From: Bacillota bacterium
GTDB taxonomy: Bacteria; Bacillota; Clostridia; Lachnospirales; Anaerotignaceae
Assembly: GCA_019422105.1 (NCBI GenBank)
Contig: JAHZDZ010000002.1
Coordinates: forward strand, 62,001 to 126,000
Reading direction: 5' to 3'
Length of the DNA stretch: 64,000 nt
Each line of letters opens with the position of its first letter. The stretch's first letter is position 1. Position numbers and translations under genes: made by a program. The notes under the pieces were generated by a model. That model did no database searches and had not been told where the DNA came from. It worked only from the letters and a program-made list of their open reading frames with translations. This document shows, in pieces, positions 17,214 to 25,866 of the stretch.

Positions 17214-17232
17214 AAGAAATGAATTAAAGATA

Positions 17233-17350
17233 GGATTCTTCAGGGCAGGGTGAAATTCCCGACCGGCGGTAAAGTCCGCGAGCGCAGATGTTTTGTGCTG
17301 ATTTGGTGTAATTCCAAAACCGACAGTAAAGTCTGGATGGGAGAAGAATA
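17233..17350 (+). ncRNA. FMN riboswitch (RFN element)
   Basis: The conserved RFN landmarks are all present in order: GGATTCTTCAGGGCAGGGTG, AATTCCCGACCGGCGGTAAAG, GTCCGCGAGC, the variable arm, GGTGTAATTCCAAAACCGACAG, and AGTCTGGATGGGAGAAGAAT closing the P1 stem. It binds flavin mononucleotide and, in Firmicutes, normally promotes terminator formation when FMN is abundant. The terminator lies about 45 bases downstream, ahead of the riboflavin transporter gene. Confidence 0.98.
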
Positions 17351-17396
17351 GGTATTGGGATGCTGTTTTGTTCCAGTTATTTATTTTGACGTGTTG

Positions 17397-17427
17397 ACAA
17401 CCTGAAGATTTTCAGGTTGTTTTTTTA
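17397..17427 (+). terminator. Riboswitch-controlled terminator upstream of ribU
   Basis: A perfect 10-bp stem ACAACCTGAA / TTCAGGTTGT with a GATT loop and six Ts. Its position between the FMN aptamer and ribU makes it the likely expression platform. Confidence 0.9.
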
Positions 17428-17521
17428 TTCCTATTCTTGACGGAATGGAAAAACAACCCGCTTTATGGGGCGGTTTGCCCGGCAAACTGAAAATTTATTG
17501 ACAAATATGGAGGGAAAGAAA

Positions 17522-18112
17522 ATGGAAAAAGCAGAACAGGGTAATTTTATGGCAAAGGGGGCGTCCGTGAACAGGATGTCTACAAAACAGCTGGTTGTGA
17601 TGGCAATGCTTGCGGCGGTATCGATTGTATTTGTTTCCGTGATACATTTTCCGCTGTTTCCGGCAGCGCCGTTTTTAGAGTATGATCCGGCAGATATTCC
17701 CATTCTCATTGGAACCTTTATGTATGGCCCCATAGCGGGATTTTTACTGACGGTGATTGTTTCCTTTATTCAGGGCTCAACGGTGAGCGCGGGAAGCGGC
17801 ATTATCGGTATTGTAATGCATATTGTGGCGACGGGAAGCTGTGCTTTGATTGCGGGAAGCATATATTACAGGAATAAGACGAAAAAAACGGCCATGATAG
17901 CCCTTTTGGTTGGCGCTTTGACTATGACGGCGGCAATGGTGCTGATGAACCTTATTTTGACCCCTATTTTTATGGGTACGCCAATGGAGGTTGTACTGCC
18001 GATGATTGTACCTATTATTCTTCCCTTTAACTTATTGAAATCAGGTATTAACTGCGTTATTACCTTTATATTGTATAAGTCTATTTCCCATATAATTAAG
18101 CATGAAAACTAA
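17522..18112 (+). CDS. ribU: Riboflavin ECF transporter substrate-binding subunit
   Basis: This 196-residue membrane protein is the S component of an energy-coupling-factor importer, which docks with a shared EcfAA'T module not encoded here. It is highly hydrophobic, with about six helices, and has the LVVMAMLAAVSIVFV first helix and the FPLFPAAPFLEYDPADIP loop typical of RibU. Assignment to riboflavin rests on that loop and on the FMN riboswitch upstream. The start at 17522 follows GGAGGGAAAG; the frame extends 19 codons upstream, back to just past the terminator, with no better site. Confidence 0.95.
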   Translation: MEKAEQGNFMAKGASVNRMSTKQLVVMAMLAAVSIVFVSVIHFPLFPAAPFLEYDPADIPILIGTFMYGPIAGFLLTVIVSFIQGSTVSAGSGIIGIVMHIVATGSCALIAGSIYYRNKTKKTAMIALLVGALTMTAAMVLMNLILTPIFMGTPMEVVLPMIVPIILPFNLLKSGINCVITFILYKSISHIIKHEN

Positions 18113-18126
18113 TTGATTCTTTCACT

Positions 18127-18164
18127 ATGGCTCCGGCAGAAAAAACTGCCGGGGCTATTTTTAT
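18127..18164 (+). terminator. Intrinsic terminator of ribU
   Basis: A 13-bp stem around GGCTCCGGCAG / CTGCCGGGGCT with an A-rich loop, followed by a T-rich tail 14 bases after the ribU stop. Confidence 0.85.
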
Positions 18165-18611
18165 ATATAAGGAAACGGGAAGGAGAGAGGGTTGCTTATT
18201 TTATGCAGTATGTTATATCGCACAGGCAAAAAGCATTTTTGAGCAAAGTAAAACTCTAAAAAAGACATTTGAGGATAAAATTGGTAAAAATTCATGTAAA
18301 TTTTTTACCTCTAATTGATAATACCCTTCCAGAGGCCTTTTTTCTGTGAAAGCGTCTTTTTGTCTGATTTGTACATTGAAGGGGAAAATTTAAATTGCAT
18401 TAGAAAATAAATATGGCATGATTGGCTATATACCGTTTATTTGTTACAGGGGATTGTTCAACTATGACAAATAAGTTTGGAAATATTTTATGATGTATTG
18501 ATAGAAAAACATATCAAATACGCCTCTATTTTGTTATAATTTAGACAAAACCTATTTTTTGTTAAAACGTCTAAGGATTTTCCATAGGAAAGAAATGAAG
18601 GAGGAGTTTTA
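18165..18611. other. Intergenic region upstream of the hydrogenase operon
   Basis: About 450 bp of AT-rich sequence without a convincing gene. TATAAT occurs at 18535-18540 without a clear -35. TTGTTAAAA near 18559 resembles half of a Rex operator, which would fit redox control of an NAD-linked hydrogenase, but the other half is missing. A GAAGGAGGAG ribosome site ends the region. Confidence 0.35.
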
Positions 18612-19127
18612 ATGACTGCAAAAGCTGTTTTGCCCTTTAAGGGGACAAAAGCACAGGAAACAAAGCTGATGGAAATCATCGGCCGCCACCAGAACCAGCC
18701 GGGCGGACTTATGCCCGTATTGCAGGAGGCACAGGAGCTTTACGGCTATCTGCCAATTGAGGTTCAGACAATGATTGCGGAGGGGCTAAACCTGCCGTTA
18801 TCAGAGGTCTATGGCGTAGCCACTTTTTATTCCCAGTTTTCCCTTACCCCCAAAGGTGAAAACAGAATCAGCATCTGTATGGGTACGGCCTGTTATGTTA
18901 AGGGCTCTGAAAAAATACTGAATTCCATTGAGCAGCGTCTAGGTATTAAAAGCGGCGAATGTACGGATGACGGGCTGTTTTCTCTGGACTCTACCAGATG
19001 TATCGGCGCCTGCGGTCTTGCTCCGGTAATGATGGTAAATGACGACGTTTACGGCAAGGTAAAGGTTGAGGATCTTGACGGCATATTGGAAAAGTACCGC
19101 AAGAAATCTGTCAACAAGCATCTGTAG
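18612..19127 (+). CDS. NAD-linked [FeFe] hydrogenase, NuoE-like [2Fe-2S] subunit
   Basis: This 171-residue protein is a thioredoxin-fold [2Fe-2S] subunit of the NuoE/HndA/HydC family. The cluster ligands lie in CMGTACYVKG and, 36 residues on, in CIGACGLAPVMM. The N-terminal helical domain (GGLMPVLQEAQELYGYLP) is also conserved. It is the electron-transfer subunit of soluble NADH-linked, often electron-bifurcating, hydrogenases. The strong GAAGGAGGAG ribosome site and the 14-bp gap to the next gene support a three-gene operon (NuoE-like, NuoF-like, catalytic). Confidence 0.93.
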   Translation: MTAKAVLPFKGTKAQETKLMEIIGRHQNQPGGLMPVLQEAQELYGYLPIEVQTMIAEGLNLPLSEVYGVATFYSQFSLTPKGENRISICMGTACYVKGSEKILNSIEQRLGIKSGECTDDGLFSLDSTRCIGACGLAPVMMVNDDVYGKVKVEDLDGILEKYRKKSVNKHL

Positions 19128-19141
19128 AGGGGGGATAAAAC

Positions 19142-21034
19142 ATGACCATAGAGGAATTAAAGGCAATTAAAACAAAAATGGAAAAGGTTGTGCAGGTTCG
19201 CCGTGAAGTGGGAGAGCACGAAAAGGAGCTTGTGGAAGCTTCCGGCTATAAATATCAGGTTCTTGTCTGCGGCGGTACAGGCTGTACCTCCTCCGGCTGT
19301 AAAGCGGTGGTTAAGCAATTGCGGAAATCCATAAAGGAGCATGGTTTGGAAGAAAGTGTGCTGGTAGTCACAACAGGCTGCTTTGGGCTTTGTGCTTTGG
19401 GACCCATTATGATAATTTACCCGGAGGGCAGCTTCTACAGCATGGTAAGCCCCGACTCCGTTGAGGAGATAGTTGCGGAGCATCTTGTAGAGGGCAGGGT
19501 TGTAAAGCATCTGCTCTATCAGGAAACGGTTTTGGAGGACGGCAGCGTAAAGAGCCTGAATGAGACTAATTTCTATAAAAAGCAGCTCCGTGTGGCTCTT
19601 AGAAACTGCGGCGTTATCGATCCTGAGAATATAGAAGAGTACATAGCAACAGGAGGTTATGAGGCGCTTGCGAAGGTTCTGAGCGAGATGCTCCCTGACG
19701 ATGTCATAAACGCCCTTAAAATATCCGGACTCAGGGGAAGAGGCGGCGGCGGATTCCCGACAGGAATGAAGTGGGAGTTTGCGAAAAAATCTGAGGGCGA
19801 GCAGAAATATGTCTGCTGTAACGCCGACGAGGGTGACCCCGGCGCGTTTATGGACAGAAGCATATTGGAGGGCGACCCCCACGCTGTGATTGAGGCTATG
19901 ATTATAGCGGGCTACACCATAGGGGCAAACATGGGCTATGTCTATGTCAGGGCGGAATATCCCATCGCCGTAAAGAGACTTCAGATAGCCATTGAGCAGG
20001 CGAGAGCCTATGGACTTTTGGGTGAAAATATATTTGATACAGGCTTTGATTTCGATTTGGAAATCCGTCTTGGCGCCGGCGCCTTTGTCTGCGGCGAGGA
20101 GACAGCACTTCTTACCTCTATTGAGGGACACAGAGGCGAGCCTCGTCCGAGACCTCCGTTTCCGGCAGTCAAGGGCCTTTTTGGAAAGCCGACTGTTTTG
20201 AACAATGTGGAAACCTATGCCAATATTCCCCAGATTATCAGCAAGGGGCCGGAATGGTTTGCGAGTATGGGTACGGAAAAATCCAAGGGCACAAAAGTAT
20301 TCGCATTGGGCGGAAAAATTACAAACGTTGGCCTTGTGGAGATTCCAATGGGTACGACGCTTCGGGAAATTGTGGAGGAAATCGGCGGCGGCATTCCCAA
20401 CGGCAAGAAATTTAAGGCGGCGCAGACGGGCGGCCCCTCCGGCGGCTGTATTCCGGCGTGCCATATTGATACACCTATTGACTATGAAAACCTCATTGAG
20501 AGAGGCTCTATGATGGGCTCAGGCGGTCTTATCATTATGGATGAGGACAACTGTATGGTGGATATTGCAAAGTTCTTTCTGGAGTTTACCGTTGAGGAAT
20601 CCTGCGGAAAGTGTACGCCATGCCGTATCGGTACCAGAAGGCTTTACCAGTTTTTAGAGAAAATAACAGAGGGAAAAGGCGAATACGAGGATCTGGAAAA
20701 GATAAAGGAATTATGTATGCACATGAAATCCACCTCCCTCTGCGCCCTGGGGCAGACGGCGTCTAATCCTGTATTGTCAACCATGCGTTATTTCAGGGAT
20801 GAGTATATCGCGCATGTGGTGGATAAAAAATGTCCTGCCGGCGTCTGTAAGGAGCTTCTGTGCTATGAGATACTGCCGGATAAGTGTATGGGCTGTACCG
20901 TCTGTGCGAAGAATTGTCCTGTGGACGCCATATCAGGCGTCTTAAAGAAGCCGCATGTAATAGACAAAAAGAAATGTATCAAGTGCGGTATGTGTATGAG
21001 AAAATGTAAGTTTAACGCCATTGTGAAGAAGTAA
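19142..21034 (+). CDS. NAD-linked [FeFe] hydrogenase, NuoF-like flavoprotein subunit
   Basis: This 630-residue protein is the diaphorase subunit (HydB/HndC/HymB type). It has an N-terminal thioredoxin-like [2Fe-2S] domain (CGGTGCTSSGC and CFGLC) and a NuoF core binding FMN and NADH (GLRGRGGGGFPTGMKW near residue 198, then the ADEGDPGAFMDR region). A [4Fe-4S] motif SCGKCTPCRIGTRR follows, and two C-terminal ferredoxin clusters (CMGCTVCAKNCP, CIKCGMCMRKCK). This is the layout of electron-bifurcating hydrogenases that couple NADH and ferredoxin oxidation to H2. It is cytosolic and sits between the small and catalytic subunits. Confidence 0.95.
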   Translation: MTIEELKAIKTKMEKVVQVRREVGEHEKELVEASGYKYQVLVCGGTGCTSSGCKAVVKQLRKSIKEHGLEESVLVVTTGCFGLCALGPIMIIYPEGSFYSMVSPDSVEEIVAEHLVEGRVVKHLLYQETVLEDGSVKSLNETNFYKKQLRVALRNCGVIDPENIEEYIATGGYEALAKVLSEMLPDDVINALKISGLRGRGGGGFPTGMKWEFAKKSEGEQKYVCCNADEGDPGAFMDRSILEGDPHAVIEAMIIAGYTIGANMGYVYVRAEYPIAVKRLQIAIEQARAYGLLGENIFDTGFDFDLEIRLGAGAFVCGEETALLTSIEGHRGEPRPRPPFPAVKGLFGKPTVLNNVETYANIPQIISKGPEWFASMGTEKSKGTKVFALGGKITNVGLVEIPMGTTLREIVEEIGGGIPNGKKFKAAQTGGPSGGCIPACHIDTPIDYENLIERGSMMGSGGLIIMDEDNCMVDIAKFFLEFTVEESCGKCTPCRIGTRRLYQFLEKITEGKGEYEDLEKIKELCMHMKSTSLCALGQTASNPVLSTMRYFRDEYIAHVVDKKCPAGVCKELLCYEILPDKCMGCTVCAKNCPVDAISGVLKKPHVIDKKKCIKCGMCMRKCKFNAIVKK

Positions 21035-21050
21035 GAGAGGGGGATAAAAA

Positions 21051-22787
21051 ATGTCTATGGTAAACATGAAAATAAATGGAATGCCGGTTACGGTTCCGGA
21101 TAATTATACAATATTGCAGGCTGCCAAAGAGATAAACATTGAAATCCCGTCTCTTTGCTATCTGAAGGGTATCAATGCCATCGGAAGCTGCCGTGTCTGC
21201 GTTGTTGAGGTAAAGGGAAAGCCGGGGCTTGTGGCGAGCTGCGTTTATCCGGTTGCGGAGGGCATGGAGGTATTGACTAACACGGCCAACATCAGAACCT
21301 CCAGAAAGATGACGCTTGAGCTGATACTGTCCAGCCATTTCAAGAAATGCCTCTCCTGTGTGCGCGGCAACAACTGTGAGCTTCAAAAGCTTGCCTTTGA
21401 CTACAATGTAGATTCCGACCGCTTCTTTGCGGAGGAAATCAGCTATGATATAGACGACGCGTCGCCCTATGTCGTCAGGGATAACAATAAATGTATCCTT
21501 TGCAGGCGCTGTACGGCTGCCTGTGAGAAAATACAGGGCGTTTCCGCTATCGGCGTCATAGGACGCGGCTACAAGTCTCATATTGGCTGTGCCTTTGAGA
21601 AGAGTCTTGACGAGGTTGCCTGTGTGGGCTGCGGACAGTGTATTGTTGCATGTCCGGTCGGCGCCTTAAATGAGAAGAGCAATATTGACGAGGTTTGGGA
21701 CGCTATTGCGGATGAGAAGAAGAAGGTTGTATTCTTCACGGCGCCTTCTATCCGTGCCACGCTTGGCGAATGCTTTGATATGCCAATCGGTACCAATGTG
21801 GAGGGCAAAATGGTTGCCGCTATCCGCAGACTTGGCGCAGACAAGGTATTTAATATGGATGTGACAGCCGATTTGACGGTTATGGAGGAGGCCAATGAGT
21901 TTTTGGAGAGGGTTAAAAATAAGGATACTCTTCCGATTATCACCTCCTGCTCTCCCGGCTGGGTGAAGTTCTGTGAGCACTATTATCCTGAGTTTATTCC
22001 GAACCTTTCCACCTGTAAATCTCCGCAGCAGATGTTTGGCGCGGTTTTGAAGACCTACTATTGCCAGAAGACAGGTATTGACCCGGAGGATTTGTATGTG
22101 GTCAGTATCATTCCCTGTACGGCGAAAAAGTTTGAAATTACAAGAAAAGAGGAATGCGCCTTTGAGTTCCAGGATGTGGACGCTGCTCTGACGACCCGTG
22201 AGCTTGCAAAGATGATTAAGGGCGCGGGTATCAAATTCATAGATTTGAAGGATGAAAAATTTGACGATCCTTTCGGCACAGCCAGCGGCGCCGGTGCTAT
22301 ATTCGGTGCAACCGGCGGTGTTATGGAAGCGGCTCTGCGTACAGCCAGCGTAATGCTTGACGGTGACTTTACCAAAACGGATTTCAAAGAAGTGCGGGGT
22401 ACAGACGCTATCAAGGAAGCCACCTACAACGTAGCGGGCATGGAAATCAATGTGGCGGTGACCAGTGGTCTTGCCAATGCCAGAAAGCTTCTTGACAGCG
22501 TTAAATCGGGCGAAAAGCAGTATCATATGATAGAGATTATGGCGTGCCCGGGCGGTTGTATCAACGGCGGCGGTCAGCCCTGCCAAAGTGACAGCGTCAG
22601 AAATTACAAGGATTTGAAGGCGCTGCGCTCCAAGGCACTATATGACATGGACAGAAAGATGAGCCTGAGAAAGGCGAATAACAGCCCTGTTGTCAAAATG
22701 CTGTATGATGAGTTTTTTGATGCTCCGGGAAAACCGAGGGCGCACAGAATACTGCATACAAGCTACGTCAAACGGAATAAATATTGA
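21051..22787 (+). CDS. hydA: [FeFe] hydrogenase catalytic subunit
   Basis: This 578-residue protein carries all four H-cluster cysteines: C300 in TSCSPGW, C356 in PCTAKKFE, and C499 and C503 in MACPGGCINGGGQP, so it should be active. The N-terminus has a plant-type [2Fe-2S] domain (CYLKG...CRVC), a His-Cys [4Fe-4S] site (HFKKCLSCVRGNNC) and two ferredoxin clusters (CILCRRCTAAC, CVGCGQCIVACP). It reduces protons with electrons from ferredoxin and NADH delivered by the two upstream subunits. The maturases HydE, F and G are not in this window. A strong terminator follows. Confidence 0.96.
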   Translation: MSMVNMKINGMPVTVPDNYTILQAAKEINIEIPSLCYLKGINAIGSCRVCVVEVKGKPGLVASCVYPVAEGMEVLTNTANIRTSRKMTLELILSSHFKKCLSCVRGNNCELQKLAFDYNVDSDRFFAEEISYDIDDASPYVVRDNNKCILCRRCTAACEKIQGVSAIGVIGRGYKSHIGCAFEKSLDEVACVGCGQCIVACPVGALNEKSNIDEVWDAIADEKKKVVFFTAPSIRATLGECFDMPIGTNVEGKMVAAIRRLGADKVFNMDVTADLTVMEEANEFLERVKNKDTLPIITSCSPGWVKFCEHYYPEFIPNLSTCKSPQQMFGAVLKTYYCQKTGIDPEDLYVVSIIPCTAKKFEITRKEECAFEFQDVDAALTTRELAKMIKGAGIKFIDLKDEKFDDPFGTASGAGAIFGATGGVMEAALRTASVMLDGDFTKTDFKEVRGTDAIKEATYNVAGMEINVAVTSGLANARKLLDSVKSGEKQYHMIEIMACPGGCINGGGQPCQSDSVRNYKDLKALRSKALYDMDRKMSLRKANNSPVVKMLYDEFFDAPGKPRAHRILHTSYVKRNKY

Positions 22788-22792
22788 GAAGT

Positions 22793-22823
22793 AAAAAGCC
22801 CCCTGAAAACAGGGGGCTTTTTT
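22793..22823 (+). terminator. Intrinsic terminator of the hydrogenase operon
   Basis: AAAAAGCCCCCTG / CAGGGGGCTTTTTT stem with an AAAA loop, directly after the stop. Confidence 0.95.
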
Positions 22824-22981
22824 GTTGTCTCAAAAAAATCTCAAAAAAATCTTTAAAATTTGAATTTGTGACCGATTTGTAACGGAAGATATTTACAATA
22901 AATGTATATAGAAAAGAAAAAATTCATTTTGTGCTATATAAACTGGCCTTTATAGATGCCAGGTAAGGGGAGGAACCGGGT

Positions 22982-25570
22982 ATGAAGAAAAAATGCAGGG
23001 TATTTATTGCTGTCATATTGGCAATGGCACTGTTTATTCCTGGCAATGTATACGCAGAAACGGATAATTCTGTTTCACAGGAGGCAAACAGTACACAGGA
23101 CAACGAAAATGCTCAGGACAACAGCGGCAGTCAGGATAATGAAAATGATCAGGACAGCAGCGACAGTCAGGATAATGAAAATGATCAGGACAACAGCGGC
23201 AGTCAGGATAATGAAAGTGATCAGGACAACGGCGGCAGTCAGGATAATGAAAATGATCAGGACAGCAGCGGCAGTCAGGATAATGAAAGTGATCAGGACA
23301 ACGGCGGCAGTCAGGATAATGAAAATACTCAGGACAACAGCGATAATCAGGATAATGAAAATGATCGGGGAGACGAAAGCAATCAGGATGTTGATAATGA
23401 GCAAAGCGGCGGCACAGAGGAAAACGATAATATAGAGAAGGACATCAATGGCGAAGCCGGCGGCGATAAAGCGGACGAGGATAAAGTGCAGGTGACGAAT
23501 CCGTCTGATATAAATAACATCATACAGCCGGAGGCAGTCAATAAATTAATAATGCCCGTCAACGATATTGTGCTGGGATACAAAATTTCCTTTGCAGAAG
23601 CTCCGTTTAAGATAAGATTTTATGATTATGCAAACAAGGCATATACCTACCTGACAGACGGAATGGTAATCATGCCGGAGCAGCTTTATAATCATGAAAA
23701 ACTCGTTATTTATATGGCGGATTTAGAAGGAATTCGTTTGGACGGACTGAAATTTGAAATCGATGGGCAGGAAGTACAGCTGGGTTCCTTCAGCTCAGGA
23801 TTTAAGGCGATTGCCCTGACCGGAGATTTGACGATTAGGGGAAGAATTATTCCCAGTGACATCTACATGAGATTTGATGGAAGCGGCAGATTTATTGGCA
23901 GTAACATGGAAGACAGATTAAGTCTGAGCGGGCTGACAGAGCTTCAGAAATTTGGCGAAGTAACAGCGGAGGAAAGGGTGCAGTCCATTTTAACAGCGGC
24001 TCAAGAGCAGGCGGAGGGAGTCACTTTAACCGGCTGGAAACTGACAAAGGGAGCAATCGGCACATATCAATCCGGCACAGTTTTTTCACCTGATTTTTCA
24101 GAGCTGGCAGACACAGAGGTGACGGTGACAGAGAATACCTATGCAGAGCTCGCTTTCGAGGCTGTCTGGGAGGATTCCAGAGAAAACTATACTGTTTCCT
24201 ATGAGATTGACGGCGGAGAGGGCGGCAATGTTTTGCTGAAGGACATGGGGCCTTTGCCGGCCGGCGGACGTTCCTATGAGGTTTTAAAACAGGAGGACTA
24301 TATTTCCACGATTGACAGGGAAGAGGGAAAAGCGGAATTTCTTCTTACAGGCAGTTTCCTGACGAGGGAAAAGATACAGATATTTATAGACGGCAGAGAA
24401 ATAACAAACATAAGCTCTTTGGCTAATATCAATAACGGAGGCACCTACAGCGGGTATCTTGGAAATGAGTATGTTATGCCTTATCGCGTTTATCTGGGGA
24501 ATGTAAACGGAAATGTGACGATAAAAGCATATTCATCACAGGAGCGTTTTACAGAGGTACATTATTGGCTGGATGACGACGGTACTGTCATCACAAAGGA
24601 AAGCATTTCCCTCCCGGCTCCTGACAGCGGGGAAATTAAAAGGGTAAGCACGGTGAGTATAGGAAGCCAATGGGAATTAGAATACGGTAACTGGGCTGTG
24701 CCTAAGATAACGGTCAATGACGGGGAAGAAAATATGGTAAGTGATTTGGAAAGAGGCGGTCTTTTCCTGAATGTACCTGTAGCATGGGAGGAAGGCTTGA
24801 CATTCCATGTTTACCATACCAGATTACATCCGGTTATGTTCTATAATGCCTATAAAACAACAGAAATTCACGGCCTTTTTGGCGGCGAATGGCAGCCGAA
24901 TGCAGATGGTTCCTATTACTATCAGGCATTTGGCAGTAATGAACCTATTTATCCTGTCAACGCTTCCTACGCGGATGCGCTGGCGGCCATTGACGACGGG
25001 GGAAACAGCTTTGTTGGCAAGGAGCCGTCTCAAGAGTGGCGCAGCATACAGATGGAGAGAGGATACAGGTTTATAGGCTGGGAAATTGTTGAGATTCCTG
25101 CTGATGCAGTGGAGAAGCCGGGCGGTGGTTTTTATGCGCTGGGCGATATTGTTCAGATGTCTGATATAGAGGCCATGGGACCTGTGAGAGGAAAGACTTA
25201 TTTTACCATTGCCTGTGAGAAGGTAGAGGAGGGGGAAAAAGAACCCGACATAGATCCTACTCCCACACCTGTGACCCCCGGCGGAAGACCAGGCAAGCCA
25301 AAGCAGCCGGGTGGTGAAGGGGCTGTGGCGATAGAGGATACGGATGTGCCGTTGTCTGACATGCCTGTCATAGAGGAGAAGACAATTGATATTCCTGAGC
25401 AGGAAGTACCAATGGCGGATTTGCCTGAGATACCTGAGGCTAAGACGGAACAAAATCCTGATATTCCTCAGACGGGAGATACCTCATACCCTGTTTTATA
25501 CAGTTTTTCAGCACTTTTATCGCTGGCGGGTATTTTCATATTGAGAAAAAATATGCAGCGGAATAGATAG
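22982..25570 (+). CDS. Sortase-anchored surface protein with Asn/Asp/Gln-rich repeats
   Basis: This 862-residue protein has a classic signal peptide (KKK then a hydrophobic run, cleavage near residue 25, VYA). Eight acidic 12-residue repeats (residues 40-135) follow, then roughly 600 residues with beta-rich, InlB-repeat-like stretches such as GWKLTKGAIGTYQSGTVF, and a proline-rich spacer (TPTPVTPGGRPGKP). The C-terminus is an IPQTGD sortase motif (828-833), a hydrophobic helix and a basic tail. It should be covalently attached to peptidoglycan. No enzymatic domain was recognised, so adhesion or wall display is only a guess. It is monocistronic, with terminators on both sides. Confidence 0.88.
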   Translation: MKKKCRVFIAVILAMALFIPGNVYAETDNSVSQEANSTQDNENAQDNSGSQDNENDQDSSDSQDNENDQDNSGSQDNESDQDNGGSQDNENDQDSSGSQDNESDQDNGGSQDNENTQDNSDNQDNENDRGDESNQDVDNEQSGGTEENDNIEKDINGEAGGDKADEDKVQVTNPSDINNIIQPEAVNKLIMPVNDIVLGYKISFAEAPFKIRFYDYANKAYTYLTDGMVIMPEQLYNHEKLVIYMADLEGIRLDGLKFEIDGQEVQLGSFSSGFKAIALTGDLTIRGRIIPSDIYMRFDGSGRFIGSNMEDRLSLSGLTELQKFGEVTAEERVQSILTAAQEQAEGVTLTGWKLTKGAIGTYQSGTVFSPDFSELADTEVTVTENTYAELAFEAVWEDSRENYTVSYEIDGGEGGNVLLKDMGPLPAGGRSYEVLKQEDYISTIDREEGKAEFLLTGSFLTREKIQIFIDGREITNISSLANINNGGTYSGYLGNEYVMPYRVYLGNVNGNVTIKAYSSQERFTEVHYWLDDDGTVITKESISLPAPDSGEIKRVSTVSIGSQWELEYGNWAVPKITVNDGEENMVSDLERGGLFLNVPVAWEEGLTFHVYHTRLHPVMFYNAYKTTEIHGLFGGEWQPNADGSYYYQAFGSNEPIYPVNASYADALAAIDDGGNSFVGKEPSQEWRSIQMERGYRFIGWEIVEIPADAVEKPGGGFYALGDIVQMSDIEAMGPVRGKTYFTIACEKVEEGEKEPDIDPTPTPVTPGGRPGKPKQPGGEGAVAIEDTDVPLSDMPVIEEKTIDIPEQEVPMADLPEIPEAKTEQNPDIPQTGDTSYPVLYSFSALLSLAGIFILRKNMQRNR
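23099..23386 (+). repeat. Eight tandem 36-bp coding repeats
   Basis: The unit encodes DNENDQDNSGSQ with substitutions mainly N/S and S/G. Units begin every 36 bases from 23099. The fourth and sixth units share the variant DNESDQDNGGSQ, suggesting recent unit duplication or conversion. Copy number is probably variable between strains. Confidence 0.9.
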
Positions 25571-25586
25571 ACTGGAAAAGGTTTTA

Positions 25587-25629
25587 AAAAAGGGCAGCCG
25601 GATTTTATATAATCCGGCTGCCCTTTTTA
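25587..25629 (+). terminator. Intrinsic terminator of the surface protein gene
   Basis: A long stem AAAAAGGGCAGCCGGATT / AATCCGGCTGCCCTTTTT, 16 bases after the stop codon. Confidence 0.95.
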
Positions 25630-25866
25630 CATGACCGAGGGAAACCGGAGAAGTGTTTATGAAATTTCATTAACCAGAGTATCTCTTTATGATTCTCTGA
25701 AAAATATAATTGCAATAAGATTGTAAAGTGTCGGCAAATTGATGTAAAATAGAAAGAAACATGCTTACCTGTTTAGAGGACAGTATTTTTTTACTTGGAG
25801 TCAATGGCAGATGATAACGTGATCTTACAGGTTTCCAGGTATTTATCCGGAAGGAATGGAATTTCT

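Noticed and set aside
18127..18318. A 63-codon frame after ribU
   Set aside because: It begins inside the ribU terminator hairpin and has no family resemblance.
19157..20464. A 435-codon minus-strand frame over the hydrogenase flavoprotein gene
   Set aside because: It is a shadow of a highly conserved gene, with no plausible start or neighbour.
23007..23435. Overlapping frames on both strands through the surface-protein repeats, and a CRISPR-like appearance
   Set aside because: The 36-bp units are contiguous, without spacers, and are in frame with a signal-peptide, LPXTG-type protein. The other frames merely mirror the repeat.
25723..25736. aaagtgtcggcaaa shared with the mreB-maf hairpin chain
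   Set aside because: A 14-base match is expected several times by chance in a window of this size, and the flanks do not align.
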